64,000 bases of DNA from M3007 sp046160345 (GTDB lineage Bacteria > Bacteroidota > Bacteroidia > Chitinophagales > Saprospiraceae), in contig JBJXGO010000060.1 of assembly GCA_046160345.1 (NCBI GenBank), positions 1-64,000 on the forward strand, in the 5' to 3' direction. The notes below the pieces were generated by a model. That model was given only the letters and a program-made list of their open reading frames with translations, made no database searches and was not told the origin of the DNA. Position 1 is the stretch's first letter; each line of letters begins with the position of its first letter. Positions 8,077 to 16,528 of this stretch are shown piece by piece. The position numbers and the translations under genes are program-made.

Positions 8077-9588
8077 TCATCTCACCCTTATCATCTTCTT
8101 GGAAAAAACCACCTCGTTCCCCCTATGCAGCACAAGGTAGAAAATACCCTCTGCCAGTTCGGGTGGGAGCAAAAAATGCTCGACATCGGCTTGCGCTGGC
8201 ATGCTTCTAAGGGTGCGCCCTTCGGCGGAAAGCAGGAGAAGGCGATCGCGTACATCATGCCGAAAAACTGGCGGGAACGCCACATTGACCCACTGGCTGG
8301 CGGGATTGGGCCATACTATAACCCCCTCGCCTTGAAGAAAAACCGCCTCTTTTGTGTCAGTGATGATGGTGTTTTCGCTACAGCCTGGCACGAGGCAGCC
8401 CATAGAATCGAGTTTCAATATCCAACTGTGCGACTCAAACACTCCTGTCATGTTGTTGATGATAGTACCGATAGCCATAAAGCCGCCATCGCTGGTAGGG
8501 ATGACGTTGTACAGGGTCGAACCATAGCTGTCAAAACGCGGGTCGTTGTACATTTTCTCCCATACGAAGTCCCGATCGTTGTTGATGAAATAAATTCTAC
8601 CAAATTGTTGGGAACCTGTAGGGAATGGTATAGACATCTGGCCAGTGCCCACGAGCCCCCTCCCCGGCACACCTTCGAGGCCATAAGTGTAGCGGCCATG
8701 CTGGTCGAACATCAGTTGGGTGTCCACGATAGCTCCCAAAGAGTCTATGAAGTAGTGTGCTGGGTCAGAGACGATGCCGCCAACAGTCTCTTGCCAATAG
8801 GCAGCAATCAGGTTGTCGTCTATAGGAGCAATATAGGGTTGACTTGGAACTCCGGGAGAGGCCGGGAAAGTGACCGACCATACTTCTTCACCATCTGCGT
8901 TTAATTGAGTTACTCCTCCTTGCGAGGTGAAACCACAGATCGTATCTAAGTCGCATTTGTTGTAAGAAATGGTATAACCGCCGTCATTTTCAGAGAGGAT
9001 GTATTGTCTGTTGTTCCAGTCGAACTGCCAGCCAAACTCTCGTTCCCATAGCATATTGCCGTGCAAATCTACTTTTACTAATTTGTTGACATGATGATCG
9101 GGGTCAGTATTTCTAAATCTGCCTCCATAAAGCATTAAGTTGTTGTCAACAGTTTTACACAAGTTCGGAAATGTTTCGAGTAGCGTAGAATCCCCATAAG
9201 TACGGTTCCATTGTATGTTTCCATCTGTGTCCAAACAGTAAAGGATAAAATATTGATCCTCGCCAGGTCCAACAAACCCATTGAATCCAGAGATAAAAAT
9301 CAGGCTGTCGTCTATGACCATGGACTGAAGCCCGCCGGGGTAAAATGGGTATTGCTTGAACCAGATGACATCGCCCTGGGCATTCAATTTGCTCAGCATT
9401 GTGTACACATGGCTGGGGCTTGGGTTAGAGGTTGAAAGGGTCAGGTACCCACCTGTCATTTCTTTGACTATCCAGCCATTTTCCCCGTTAAGCGGGTAGT
9501 TGGAGAATATTTTAGAGAAGGTGATGGTTTGCGAAAGTGAAATTTGGGTTTGCAAGAAGATACAATATAGAAGAGTGAGCGTTCGCAT
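8077..9588 (-). CDS. Secreted protein with T9SS type A sorting domain
   Basis: 503 residues from ATG 9588, which begins a signal peptide (MRTLTLLYCIFLQ, cleavage near SLSQ). The body has repeated segments of the type 'W.kqyp', 'GDVIWFKQYPF', 'GNIQWNRTYGDS' and 'GEEVWSVTFPA', each about 50-70 residues apart: this is the delta-60/beta-propeller-like repeat often seen in Bacteroidota surface proteins. The C-terminal ~75 residues form a T9SS type A domain starting at VWPNPASQW and ending in a basic 'KKMIRVR'. The protein should be exported across the outer membrane. Its ligand is unknown. The gene sits between two copies of one palindromic repeat. Confidence 0.85.
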   Translation of the reverse strand: MRTLTLLYCIFLQTQISLSQTITFSKIFSNYPLNGENGWIVKEMTGGYLTLSTSNPSPSHVYTMLSKLNAQGDVIWFKQYPFYPGGLQSMVIDDSLIFISGFNGFVGPGEDQYFILYCLDTDGNIQWNRTYGDSTLLETFPNLCKTVDNNLMLYGGRFRNTDPDHHVNKLVKVDLHGNMLWEREFGWQFDWNNRQYILSENDGGYTISYNKCDLDTICGFTSQGGVTQLNADGEEVWSVTFPASPGVPSQPYIAPIDDNLIAAYWQETVGGIVSDPAHYFIDSLGAIVDTQLMFDQHGRYTYGLEGVPGRGLVGTGQMSIPFPTGSQQFGRIYFINNDRDFVWEKMYNDPRFDSYGSTLYNVIPTSDGGFMAIGTIINNMTGVFESHSWILKLDSMGCLVPGCSENTIITDTKEAVFLQGEGVIVWPNPASQWVNVAFPPVFRHDVRDRLLLLSAEGRTLRSMPAQADVEHFLLPPELAEGIFYLVLHRGNEVVFSKKMIRVR

Positions 9589-9618
9589 AGGAGGATGTTC
9601 AAAAGGTAAGAAATCAAT

Positions 9619-9649
9619 CAAAAATACCAAACAAATTACAAACACACAA
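9619..9649 (-). promoter_or_regulatory. Likely promoter of the T9SS gene at 8077-9588
   Basis: On the minus strand, TTG (9649-9647), 20 bases, then TATTTTTG (9626-9619), close to the Bacteroidota form TTG-N19-TAnnTTTG. It lies about 30 bases upstream of the chosen ATG at 9588, which supports that start over a longer reading. Confidence 0.5.
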
Positions 9650-9690
9650 GCACCTTTAAGAAATTAACATACAGCTGGTCAAATAACAGT

Positions 9691-9724
9691 AGCGGCGACG
9701 CGGATTTGAGTCCGTGTCGCCGCT
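9691..9724. repeat. GCGGCGA palindrome, copy 2
   Basis: Arms AGCGGCGACGCGG and CCGTGTCGCCGCT around ATTTGAGT. It matches the copy at 8011-8044 except for two or three bases, the changes keeping the stem mostly paired. It lies between the stop of the alpha/beta hydrolase-like gene (9767) and the promoter of the next gene, a terminator position. Confidence 0.75.
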
Positions 9725-9742
9725 TAGCACTATTTTTTAGTT

Positions 9743-9766
9743 TATAGCGAAATAAATTTCGCCCTA
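9743..9766. repeat. GGCGAAAT palindrome next to a stop codon
   Basis: Read on the minus strand this is TAGGGCGAAATTTATTTCGC, touching the stop codon of the gene ending at 9767. The same palindrome, as TAGGGCGAAATTCATTTCGCC, touches the stop of hmgA at 53380. Confidence 0.55.
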
Positions 9767-11329
9767 CTATTCAAAAACGATCATTCTGGCCATCACTCCT
9801 TCTGCAAAGTACACCTTGGCGGTGTAAATGCCATTGGGCAGGCTTCCACGGTCCAAAATAGCCGAACTGTGGTTTATGCCGTACATGGTGCGCACCAATT
9901 GGCCATTAGCGTTGAAAAGTTCAATGCCCTGCATCAGATACTCGCTCGGTACTGTTAAGGTCACTTCGTTAGCGGCCGGGTTTGGAGCAATTTTGAGGTC
10001 AATATTACTTTTTACCAAATCCTCTGTACCTACCAGGCAGCAAATATCAAGCGCACGGCAAGCCAATGGCGCTGCATAGCCTATAATGGTATCCGTGTAT
10101 GCACGAGAAGTTACGGAATTAGTATTGCAGTTGCCCGCAGCTGGAGGCACAGCAGCCCATTCCCACGGGCCAGATTGTGTTCCACCGGTCGGACTTGGAG
10201 GTGTGTTATAAAAGGGATAAAAACCAGCCCGTCCACCATTCATAGAGTTCGCCTTCTGGACAAAAGCATTGTTGTTGCAATCGTCAGATTTCTTGAAAAT
10301 ATCATTCGTATGAAAGTCGTCTTCAATGATTTGCTGAAGACCGCATGATCCGGTCACGTTTACCACGGGAGGGAAATCTGGAGGCAGGGGCACTACTACC
10401 AAACCATCACCACAAGGAGCAAAGGGATCGGTCAACACATGGAATGAAACAATCGGTGGGGTTTGTGCATCCAGCCACCACTTGTCGGCCAAAGCTCCAC
10501 CCATGTTCACAGCCATTGCAAAATCGGAAGAATAGCCTACGTGATTGGGCGAACAAAGTGTATCGCCAATCGGAATGCCCGTGAAAGAATTGTAGGCAGC
10601 ATCTACCAGGCAATGCTGCTGAGGCGCAGGCGGGTTGCCATAGATGTCACCGTTGTATTGCTGAATAACCATAGGGGTCATGGCATTGAGCATGAATTTG
10701 CCCGGCTCCGAGGTGTTGAGAATGTCGCTATAGTTGTTCAAAGTAGCGCAGGCAAGGGAGATATAGCCCCCCGTACCTTGTCCCCAAAGTATGATCTTTT
10801 CGGGGTCAATTTTATACGGATTACCGCCCACATCAGCAGATTTGCGGAAGTAACGGATGCAGGTACGCGCATCTTGTACCCCTCGGTAAGCAGCATTGAT
10901 GAGTGTGAAACGGCGAGATAACTCTGTGGTAGCCAAAGGATTCCAGCCAAGACGGTAGTCAGCCACTGCAACCACATAACCCATTTTAGCCAGGCGTGTG
11001 GCGAACTCTACGCAGGAAGAGTCATTGATCGTGCCATAACAGCCGCTGTTGTTCGGGAATGGCAGAAAGTTGCCCGTATGCAGATAAATGATCAAAGGGC
11101 GCTTCGTTTCTACGTCCCCTACTGGCTGATAAACACGCATGGCAAGCGGCTGACGGGCTGTGTGCATCAATGGGGTTTGCAATGTTATTACCGTGAAGTT
11201 TGACCCATAGAAGTCAACGTTAGTAGAAACTTCAGAGAAAACCGGTGCTTGGTAGCGCTGAGCAATCGAGGTTGCAGCGACAAACAAGAACAGGAGGGCG
11301 AAGAGATTTGTAATTTTTTTCATGTCCAT
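9767..11329 (-). CDS. Secreted alpha/beta-hydrolase-like protein with T9SS domain; nucleophile Ser replaced
   Basis: 520 residues, signal peptide at residues 1-24 (cleavage near SIAQ). Residues ~75-250 resemble carboxylesterase-type alpha/beta hydrolases: 'RPLIIYLHTGNF' (oxyanion loop, HTGN where HGGG is usual), 'GYVVAVADYRLGWN' and 'RGVQDARTCIRYFRKS'. At the nucleophile elbow, where GxSxG is expected, the sequence is G183-Q-G-T-G187, so Gly occupies the Ser position (codon GGT on the coding strand). The C-terminal ~75 residues are a T9SS type A domain (KIAPNPAANEV to MIVFE). It lies 96 bases after the TonB receptor at 11426-14314, so the two may be co-expressed. Either a binding protein derived from an esterase or an enzyme using another residue. 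Confidence 0.8.
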   Translation of the reverse strand: MDMKKITNLFALLFLFVAATSIAQRYQAPVFSEVSTNVDFYGSNFTVITLQTPLMHTARQPLAMRVYQPVGDVETKRPLIIYLHTGNFLPFPNNSGCYGTINDSSCVEFATRLAKMGYVVAVADYRLGWNPLATTELSRRFTLINAAYRGVQDARTCIRYFRKSADVGGNPYKIDPEKIILWGQGTGGYISLACATLNNYSDILNTSEPGKFMLNAMTPMVIQQYNGDIYGNPPAPQQHCLVDAAYNSFTGIPIGDTLCSPNHVGYSSDFAMAVNMGGALADKWWLDAQTPPIVSFHVLTDPFAPCGDGLVVVPLPPDFPPVVNVTGSCGLQQIIEDDFHTNDIFKKSDDCNNNAFVQKANSMNGGRAGFYPFYNTPPSPTGGTQSGPWEWAAVPPAAGNCNTNSVTSRAYTDTIIGYAAPLACRALDICCLVGTEDLVKSNIDLKIAPNPAANEVTLTVPSEYLMQGIELFNANGQLVRTMYGINHSSAILDRGSLPNGIYTAKVYFAEGVMARMIVFE

Positions 11330-11425
11330 GACGATGAGTTAGGTTAATGATAGTTGATTTGCCAATGGTGTTCTCGCTGGTTTGGTGGGGTTAATCACCT
11401 ATTTGTTGATTAAAGTTAATGTTTC

Positions 11426-14314
11426 CTACTTCTTTTTCCAGTCATACACTACGCTCAAATATGCCATGCGCCCGATCAATGGCCCGCCATAGGTTTGATA
11501 ACGGCGTTTGTCCAAAATATTGGCTGCCCCCAGTTTGAAGGTCAATTGGGCACTATTGACCGGAACATTTAAATTCACCTGCGCATCGAGCATATCATAA
11601 GTTGGAATAAAACCGGTGAACTGCGGTGAACCTTCAAATGTAAAGCCTTCTATCCACTTGTAGGTCAGATTGAAGCCCCAAAGTATTTTTTTATTTTTCC
11701 TGGTCACTGGCATATCCCGCCCACTGATGCCTACATTGTACTTGTGCTCAGGTGTGTTGAAGGCTGGAATAATGGGGTCGTCAACGGCTGTGTTCAAGCG
11801 GTTCCAGGAGTAATTTCCTTGCACCATATAGTAGTCGCCAAAATAATAGTTGGTGCCGATTGCAAGACCTTGAGTGGTAACAGTATTGGTAGAATTGGCT
11901 GCAACTCTATAGGCTTTTATGGAGCGGTAATCAAGCCCAAAAAAAGGATCAATTTTTGCATCAATACCAATGTTGTAACCAATAAAATTATCGTAGATGC
12001 TGTAATAATAACCAGCATCCACATAAAGTTTTTTGAATAAAGTAGTTCGATATCCCAACTCAAAGGTCTTCACTTTTTCGGGTTGGATAGGCGCTACGTC
12101 AAAATACTTGAGTAAATTCGTTGTTGGGAACGGAATCGCTAAATAATCCCGAAGCGAGTTCAGGGTGATCAAATTTTGGAACCCGGTGATGTTGCCCAAA
12201 AGTGTAGCACGACCCACGTTCAGGTAAAGATATTGGTCTGTCAGGGTTGGATTTCGGATGGCCGAAGAGAAGGAAGCCCGCAGATAATTATTCTCTGCAG
12301 GGTTCCACACGGCAGAAACCGCTGGAGTTGCCAGCCAATCGAAATTCTGGTTTTTGTCCACCCGGATGGTACCGTTCAGTTTCCAGTCGCCGAATGTTCT
12401 TTCCACCCCTGTGTACATACCAAATTCGCTGTTTTGAATCTTTCGGTAAGCAGAATCCAACACAACCCCATTGATATCTTGAGTATAGGTTAAGGTATCT
12501 GAGAAAATGGTGCCTTCTGAAACGGGTCTGTACATCCTCACATTTGCTCCAACTGACCAATAGTTAAGGAATTTCGGGGTAAAACGATACTCTCCATGCA
12601 CATGGTAAAGCGCAGATTTATCAAAAAACTGAGTACCGCCTTCGTTTGATTTGCGGGAGGTTATATCGTTGAAAAGCGAATCATAACGTGCCGTGCCTGG
12701 CTGGAAAAAATCATAAACCGTGCCCAAGGCACCTGCCTGGTTAGCATAAGCCTCTGCCATGGAGTGTTGTACAGCGAGTGAATCGCGATATTCAAGCATC
12801 CAGCTTTGAATGGCCGCAAGTTCTGCCTCAGTGGCATTATTGGTGGCTGGCACGGGAAAACCCCAATCCTCTTCCATTTTGCCAAAATATACATTTCCAA
12901 GATTGGGGTCAGTCCACCATTTTTCATAATCAGAGCCCCAGCGCTGGTTGTCTTTTGAAAGCTGCTGCATTTTCAGCGCCGTAAAATAGGGGTCGAAAGA
13001 CTTCCCAGCGTCCTCGTTGGTGGCATAGGCGCGGATAAAAAACTTGTCTTTTTGGCGGAATTCGACTCGGTTTTGAAAAAACAGGATATCACGAAGGCTG
13101 AATCGGTTGTCGCCTTGATACACTGTAGTTCCCGCCCCAAAACTGGAGGACAATATAAGTTCGGGCGATTCGAATCCCTTGGCCGGATTGATGCGGAAAT
13201 GCAGCGCAGCGTTCGCTTTTGTGTTACGGGTGTCGTAATCCACCAGGTCAGTCTCGCGATATCCAGTTCTGTGATATATGTTCAATCCCGCTCTACCGCT
13301 ATTCCAGGCAGAGTTGCTTGAACCATCAAATCGCGGGACATATTCATCGCCGTAAATGTTCACCGCGTCATAGCGGCCCGGATTTTGTTCAGTGGTATAA
13401 TACCTCCCACCCGATTCGGTTCCTGTTACAGGTTCATAGTTGTTGGCCTCCCAGTCGTTAGCCCGCAGGTGAAAAAAATTGAGTTTGTAGGCAAAAACCT
13501 CATCCCCTTTTTTGTTTTTAAAAGCATCTGCCCAACGGATAGCCCCTTCCCAAAGGTCGCGTTCCCCTGATTTAAGAGACACGGCCAATCCTTTGTGGAC
13601 AAATGGATTCTTGGTCTCCATGGATATCACGCCGTTGAATGCATTGGGGCCATAAAATGCTGAACTGGCACCTTGAATAAGATCTACTTTGGTAACATCC
13701 AGATCACTACTGCCCAGAAAATTACCGAGCGAAAAATTGAGGCCAGGAGCCTGATTGTCCACTCCGTCAATAATTTGCAGGGACCGAACCGGACTGGTGG
13801 AGTTGAATCCACGGGTATTAATGATCGTAAAGCCGAGCGAAGCTGTGGTTAAATCCACTCCTTTGAGATTGCCAAGCCCGTTATAAAAATTCACCGAAGC
13901 GGTTTGTTTGATCGCAATAGCATCCATGTTTTCAACCGTCAGCGGTGCAGATTTTTGCTTGTCATCAATGCGTTGGCCTACCACGATAGCTTCTTCCATG
14001 ATAATGCTTGCAGCCGAAAGCCGCACATCTACCTTTTGGGCTGCGTCAGTCACAACTAATTCAAGCGGGTCATAGCCAGTATAGGATATTCGAATCGTGC
14101 TTGGAAAAGCCTCTGCTTTGAGATTGAATTCACCCTCATAATTGGTGAGCGCTCCGCCAGTGCCGCCAACTAACACAACGCTTGCGCCGATGAGATCATC
14201 GCCGCTTTCAGCATCACGTACTTTTCCTTTGATGGTAATCTGGGCGTTGAGCCAAACACCTCCAAGCATTAGACAAAAGAGGCTGGCAGTCAAAGATTTG
14301 TAAATTTTCTTCAT
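11426..14314 (-). CDS. TonB-dependent receptor with carboxypeptidase-like N-terminal domain
   Basis: 962 residues, apparently complete. A signal peptide (to LNAQ, ~residue 25) is followed by a CarboxypepD_reg-like domain ('ITIKGKVRDAESGDDLIGAS', residues ~26-110), then the plug domain with 'LQIIDGVDNQAPG' and 'VDLIQGASSAFYGPNAFNGV', then a long beta-barrel ending in 'YLSVVYDWKKK'. Such receptors bind and import large substrates with energy from TonB-ExbBD. No SusD partner lies next to it, so it is not a classical SusCD pair. The next gene on the strand is the secreted hydrolase-like protein. The substrate cannot be told. Confidence 0.93.
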   Translation of the reverse strand: MKKIYKSLTASLFCLMLGGVWLNAQITIKGKVRDAESGDDLIGASVVLVGGTGGALTNYEGEFNLKAEAFPSTIRISYTGYDPLELVVTDAAQKVDVRLSAASIIMEEAIVVGQRIDDKQKSAPLTVENMDAIAIKQTASVNFYNGLGNLKGVDLTTASLGFTIINTRGFNSTSPVRSLQIIDGVDNQAPGLNFSLGNFLGSSDLDVTKVDLIQGASSAFYGPNAFNGVISMETKNPFVHKGLAVSLKSGERDLWEGAIRWADAFKNKKGDEVFAYKLNFFHLRANDWEANNYEPVTGTESGGRYYTTEQNPGRYDAVNIYGDEYVPRFDGSSNSAWNSGRAGLNIYHRTGYRETDLVDYDTRNTKANAALHFRINPAKGFESPELILSSSFGAGTTVYQGDNRFSLRDILFFQNRVEFRQKDKFFIRAYATNEDAGKSFDPYFTALKMQQLSKDNQRWGSDYEKWWTDPNLGNVYFGKMEEDWGFPVPATNNATEAELAAIQSWMLEYRDSLAVQHSMAEAYANQAGALGTVYDFFQPGTARYDSLFNDITSRKSNEGGTQFFDKSALYHVHGEYRFTPKFLNYWSVGANVRMYRPVSEGTIFSDTLTYTQDINGVVLDSAYRKIQNSEFGMYTGVERTFGDWKLNGTIRVDKNQNFDWLATPAVSAVWNPAENNYLRASFSSAIRNPTLTDQYLYLNVGRATLLGNITGFQNLITLNSLRDYLAIPFPTTNLLKYFDVAPIQPEKVKTFELGYRTTLFKKLYVDAGYYYSIYDNFIGYNIGIDAKIDPFFGLDYRSIKAYRVAANSTNTVTTQGLAIGTNYYFGDYYMVQGNYSWNRLNTAVDDPIIPAFNTPEHKYNVGISGRDMPVTRKNKKILWGFNLTYKWIEGFTFEGSPQFTGFIPTYDMLDAQVNLNVPVNSAQLTFKLGAANILDKRRYQTYGGPLIGRMAYLSVVYDWKKK

Positions 14315-14906
14315 ACACGCTAAATCTAAGTTTCGGACATTAATAGGCTAAACACAAGGTTGTTCCCAACCCTGTTCGCTTGGCAAAAGAAGAGATAAAA
14401 TTTGATTTCAAAACGCAAATTTTTCTTTGTGACGGCAATGGTCAAAGTTTACGGCAATTTGGGCTTAGTTTTTTCTCCAGGCAATGATTACTCGGTTATC
14501 AATCGTGATTTAATTTTTGTCATCCAAGTTGCAAAAAATAACAGGAAAATTTGGATTAAGACCCCATTTTTTACCCATACATTTGCATACTTGTTCAAGT
14601 ATATTCATCTACCAAACCTAGATTGCCCTATGCCAATTTTTTTTGCTTCCGTTTATTGCTTCCCCCCTTGAAAGTTTAATTCCCTTGCTTGATTCACTTT
14701 TGGGCTCATATCGCCTACCCGTGCAGGTTAATTTCAGCAGCTGTTAAGCACCTCATTTTTTATTATTACAGTAGTATTGAATCCGCGCATATTTTAGCAC
14801 GTTTCATTTATACTGCTTTTTGGGCCTTTCCGATGGGAAAGCACCAGTCTATTCATTTACAGTACTCATTCACCATACTCTTCACCGATTATTAATTTTT
14901 CAACAG
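14315..14906. other. 592-base AT-rich gap between divergent genes
   Basis: The region separates the start of the TonB receptor (minus) from the T9SS gene (plus) and should hold both promoters. It is AT-rich. A possible reading of 89 codons on the plus strand has no signal, family or plausible composition and I do not call it. No clear TTG-N19-TAnnTTTG pair was found in either direction. Confidence 0.5.
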
Positions 14907-16457
14907 ATGGAAAACAATTTCAAATCGCTCTCCCTGCTAATTTTGGCAGCCAGCCTAAACATTACACTGCAAGCCCAAACCATTTTTGAAAGCACCCAGC
15001 CATGGCACGCTCAGGACCACTCAGCCTGGAAAATCGAGCCGCAAGCCATGCAGAACTATGTCATTATGGGCAGCAAATTCTTCGAGCCGGGCAATAACAC
15101 GTTGTACATGTCAGAATTTAGCGAATTCGCTCAGTTCAACTCCTGGAATCGCGCACATACTGCCCCGGATAACCTGCAAACCTTTTGGAAAAGCTTTTGT
15201 AAAAGTACTTACCCGGTAGGTTTTTTCGCTGTTGCCGCTACGTCGACTGGTAACAGGGCGTATTCAATATTGACCAATGCAACAGGACACAAATTGTGGG
15301 AACGTGTTTCTGCCCTGCCTTTTAATGTCCAATATGGTGGTGTATGCCAAGCCACCAATGGGGGCTATGTGGCTTGTGGCGGCAACAACAGCGGTGAATT
15401 AGCGGTGACCAAATTTAATGCCTATGGCGAAGCAGAATGGACGCTGGACTATCCCGTCAGCGGCTTTGGATGGGCTATCAAACAAGCAAATGGCGGCGGG
15501 TATGTGCTTGCTGGCACCCGATCTATAATCCGAATTGACGTAGATGGCAACCTTGTTTGGTCCCGAACCCTTAGCCTCCCAATATCACCAGACGGGAGCG
15601 CTTACTCCTATACCGAATTTGAGGAGATACTTCCTCTAACGGGTGAAAACGGCTTTGTCTTAACGGGTTCGGCTTTCTCCAATTCGCATTCTGGTGCCTA
15701 TACAGCCCGTTTTTCCTGGTCTGGCACGCAAGTCTGGTCAAAAATTAACGAAACTGTCAATACCGCATTGGCTGGCACTCCCGTGTGCTGGATAAACAAC
15801 GCCGTGTTGTCTAATAGTGGCAATAAAGTAATTACCACCTGGCGAAATGGCCCAGTAAGTGCCGGAGGTGCCTTGCGGGCGCAATTGGTTAACATTGCTG
15901 ATGGAGCACAAGGTCCTGTCCTGGGACTTGGCAATACAATTCCTGTACAGGAAGCTTTTGCCACACGCGCTCACGGCAGACTCGTCATAGGCGGCACTAG
16001 AGGCACCTACTCGCAAATTTATGCCTATGCCAACACGCAATTCCTTATTGACAATGCAGCGCCTCAGCAGCAGAGTGCTCAACTGGATGTCAGCAACATC
16101 CCCAATGTCCCAACAGTTTCTGGTTTTCTAACCAGCGTTCGCAATGCTTATCCAAGCTACGAATCCGGAAAGCCTAAATTCGACGATCCGATTCTAACCT
16201 ACGCTAGCCGTATGGCATACTCGGATCTTACGATTTTTCCAAACCCAAGTACAGGTGCGGTATATGTAGGTGGTGTTTTGGAAATCGGGGCAACGCTGCG
16301 CGTGTTAGACATGGCAGGGCGCTTGGTTATCGAGAAAACCATCCAGGATCTAGATTCAATGATAAATTTTGACCTTTCGGACAACCCTAAAGGCATTTAT
16401 ACTATCCAGATGCTGGGCAACAAATATAACGTTGCACGCAAATTTGTGATTGAATAA
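14907..16457 (+). CDS. Secreted protein with T9SS type A sorting domain
   Basis: 516 residues from ATG 14907, chosen because it starts a signal peptide (MENNFKSLSLLILAASLN, cleavage near LQAQ). The middle has repeated short blocks such as 'GGVCQATNGGYVACGGNN', 'GGYVLAGTRS' and 'GENGFVLTGSA', the same propeller-like 'GG(Y/F)vl.G' repeat seen in the protein at 8077-9588. The last ~75 residues are a T9SS type A domain (TIFPNPSTG to RKFVIE). Probably exported to the cell surface; ligand unknown. It ends at a strong two-way terminator shared with the hydrolase gene on the other strand. Confidence 0.83.
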   Translation: MENNFKSLSLLILAASLNITLQAQTIFESTQPWHAQDHSAWKIEPQAMQNYVIMGSKFFEPGNNTLYMSEFSEFAQFNSWNRAHTAPDNLQTFWKSFCKSTYPVGFFAVAATSTGNRAYSILTNATGHKLWERVSALPFNVQYGGVCQATNGGYVACGGNNSGELAVTKFNAYGEAEWTLDYPVSGFGWAIKQANGGGYVLAGTRSIIRIDVDGNLVWSRTLSLPISPDGSAYSYTEFEEILPLTGENGFVLTGSAFSNSHSGAYTARFSWSGTQVWSKINETVNTALAGTPVCWINNAVLSNSGNKVITTWRNGPVSAGGALRAQLVNIADGAQGPVLGLGNTIPVQEAFATRAHGRLVIGGTRGTYSQIYAYANTQFLIDNAAPQQQSAQLDVSNIPNVPTVSGFLTSVRNAYPSYESGKPKFDDPILTYASRMAYSDLTIFPNPSTGAVYVGGVLEIGATLRVLDMAGRLVIEKTIQDLDSMINFDLSDNPKGIYTIQMLGNKYNVARKFVIE

Positions 16458-16498
16458 ACCTGGAAATTAACTCCTGCCCAATTTTTAACGCATAATAT

Positions 16499-16525
16499 CG
16501 GCTGGCAGGATGATCCTGCCAGCCG
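16499..16525. terminator. Bidirectional terminator hairpin
   Basis: Twelve-base perfect stem, CGGCTGGCAGGA and TCCTGCCAGCCG, with a three-base loop, placed exactly between the ends of two convergent genes (stops at 16457 and 16529). Confidence 0.8.
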
Positions 16526-16528
16526 TTG

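Noticed and set aside
8026..8904. A 292-codon plus-strand frame opposite the T9SS gene at 8077-9588
   Set aside because: It is the antisense of a well-supported gene, with no signal, domain or promoter of its own.
13155..13180. GATTCGAATCCC resembling a tRNA T-arm
   Set aside because: It lies within the TonB receptor coding sequence and no acceptor stem or anticodon arm surrounds it.
14402..14671. An 89-codon frame in the gap between the TonB receptor and the T9SS gene
   Set aside because: Aromatic-rich composition as expected from AT-rich noncoding DNA; no start signal or family.
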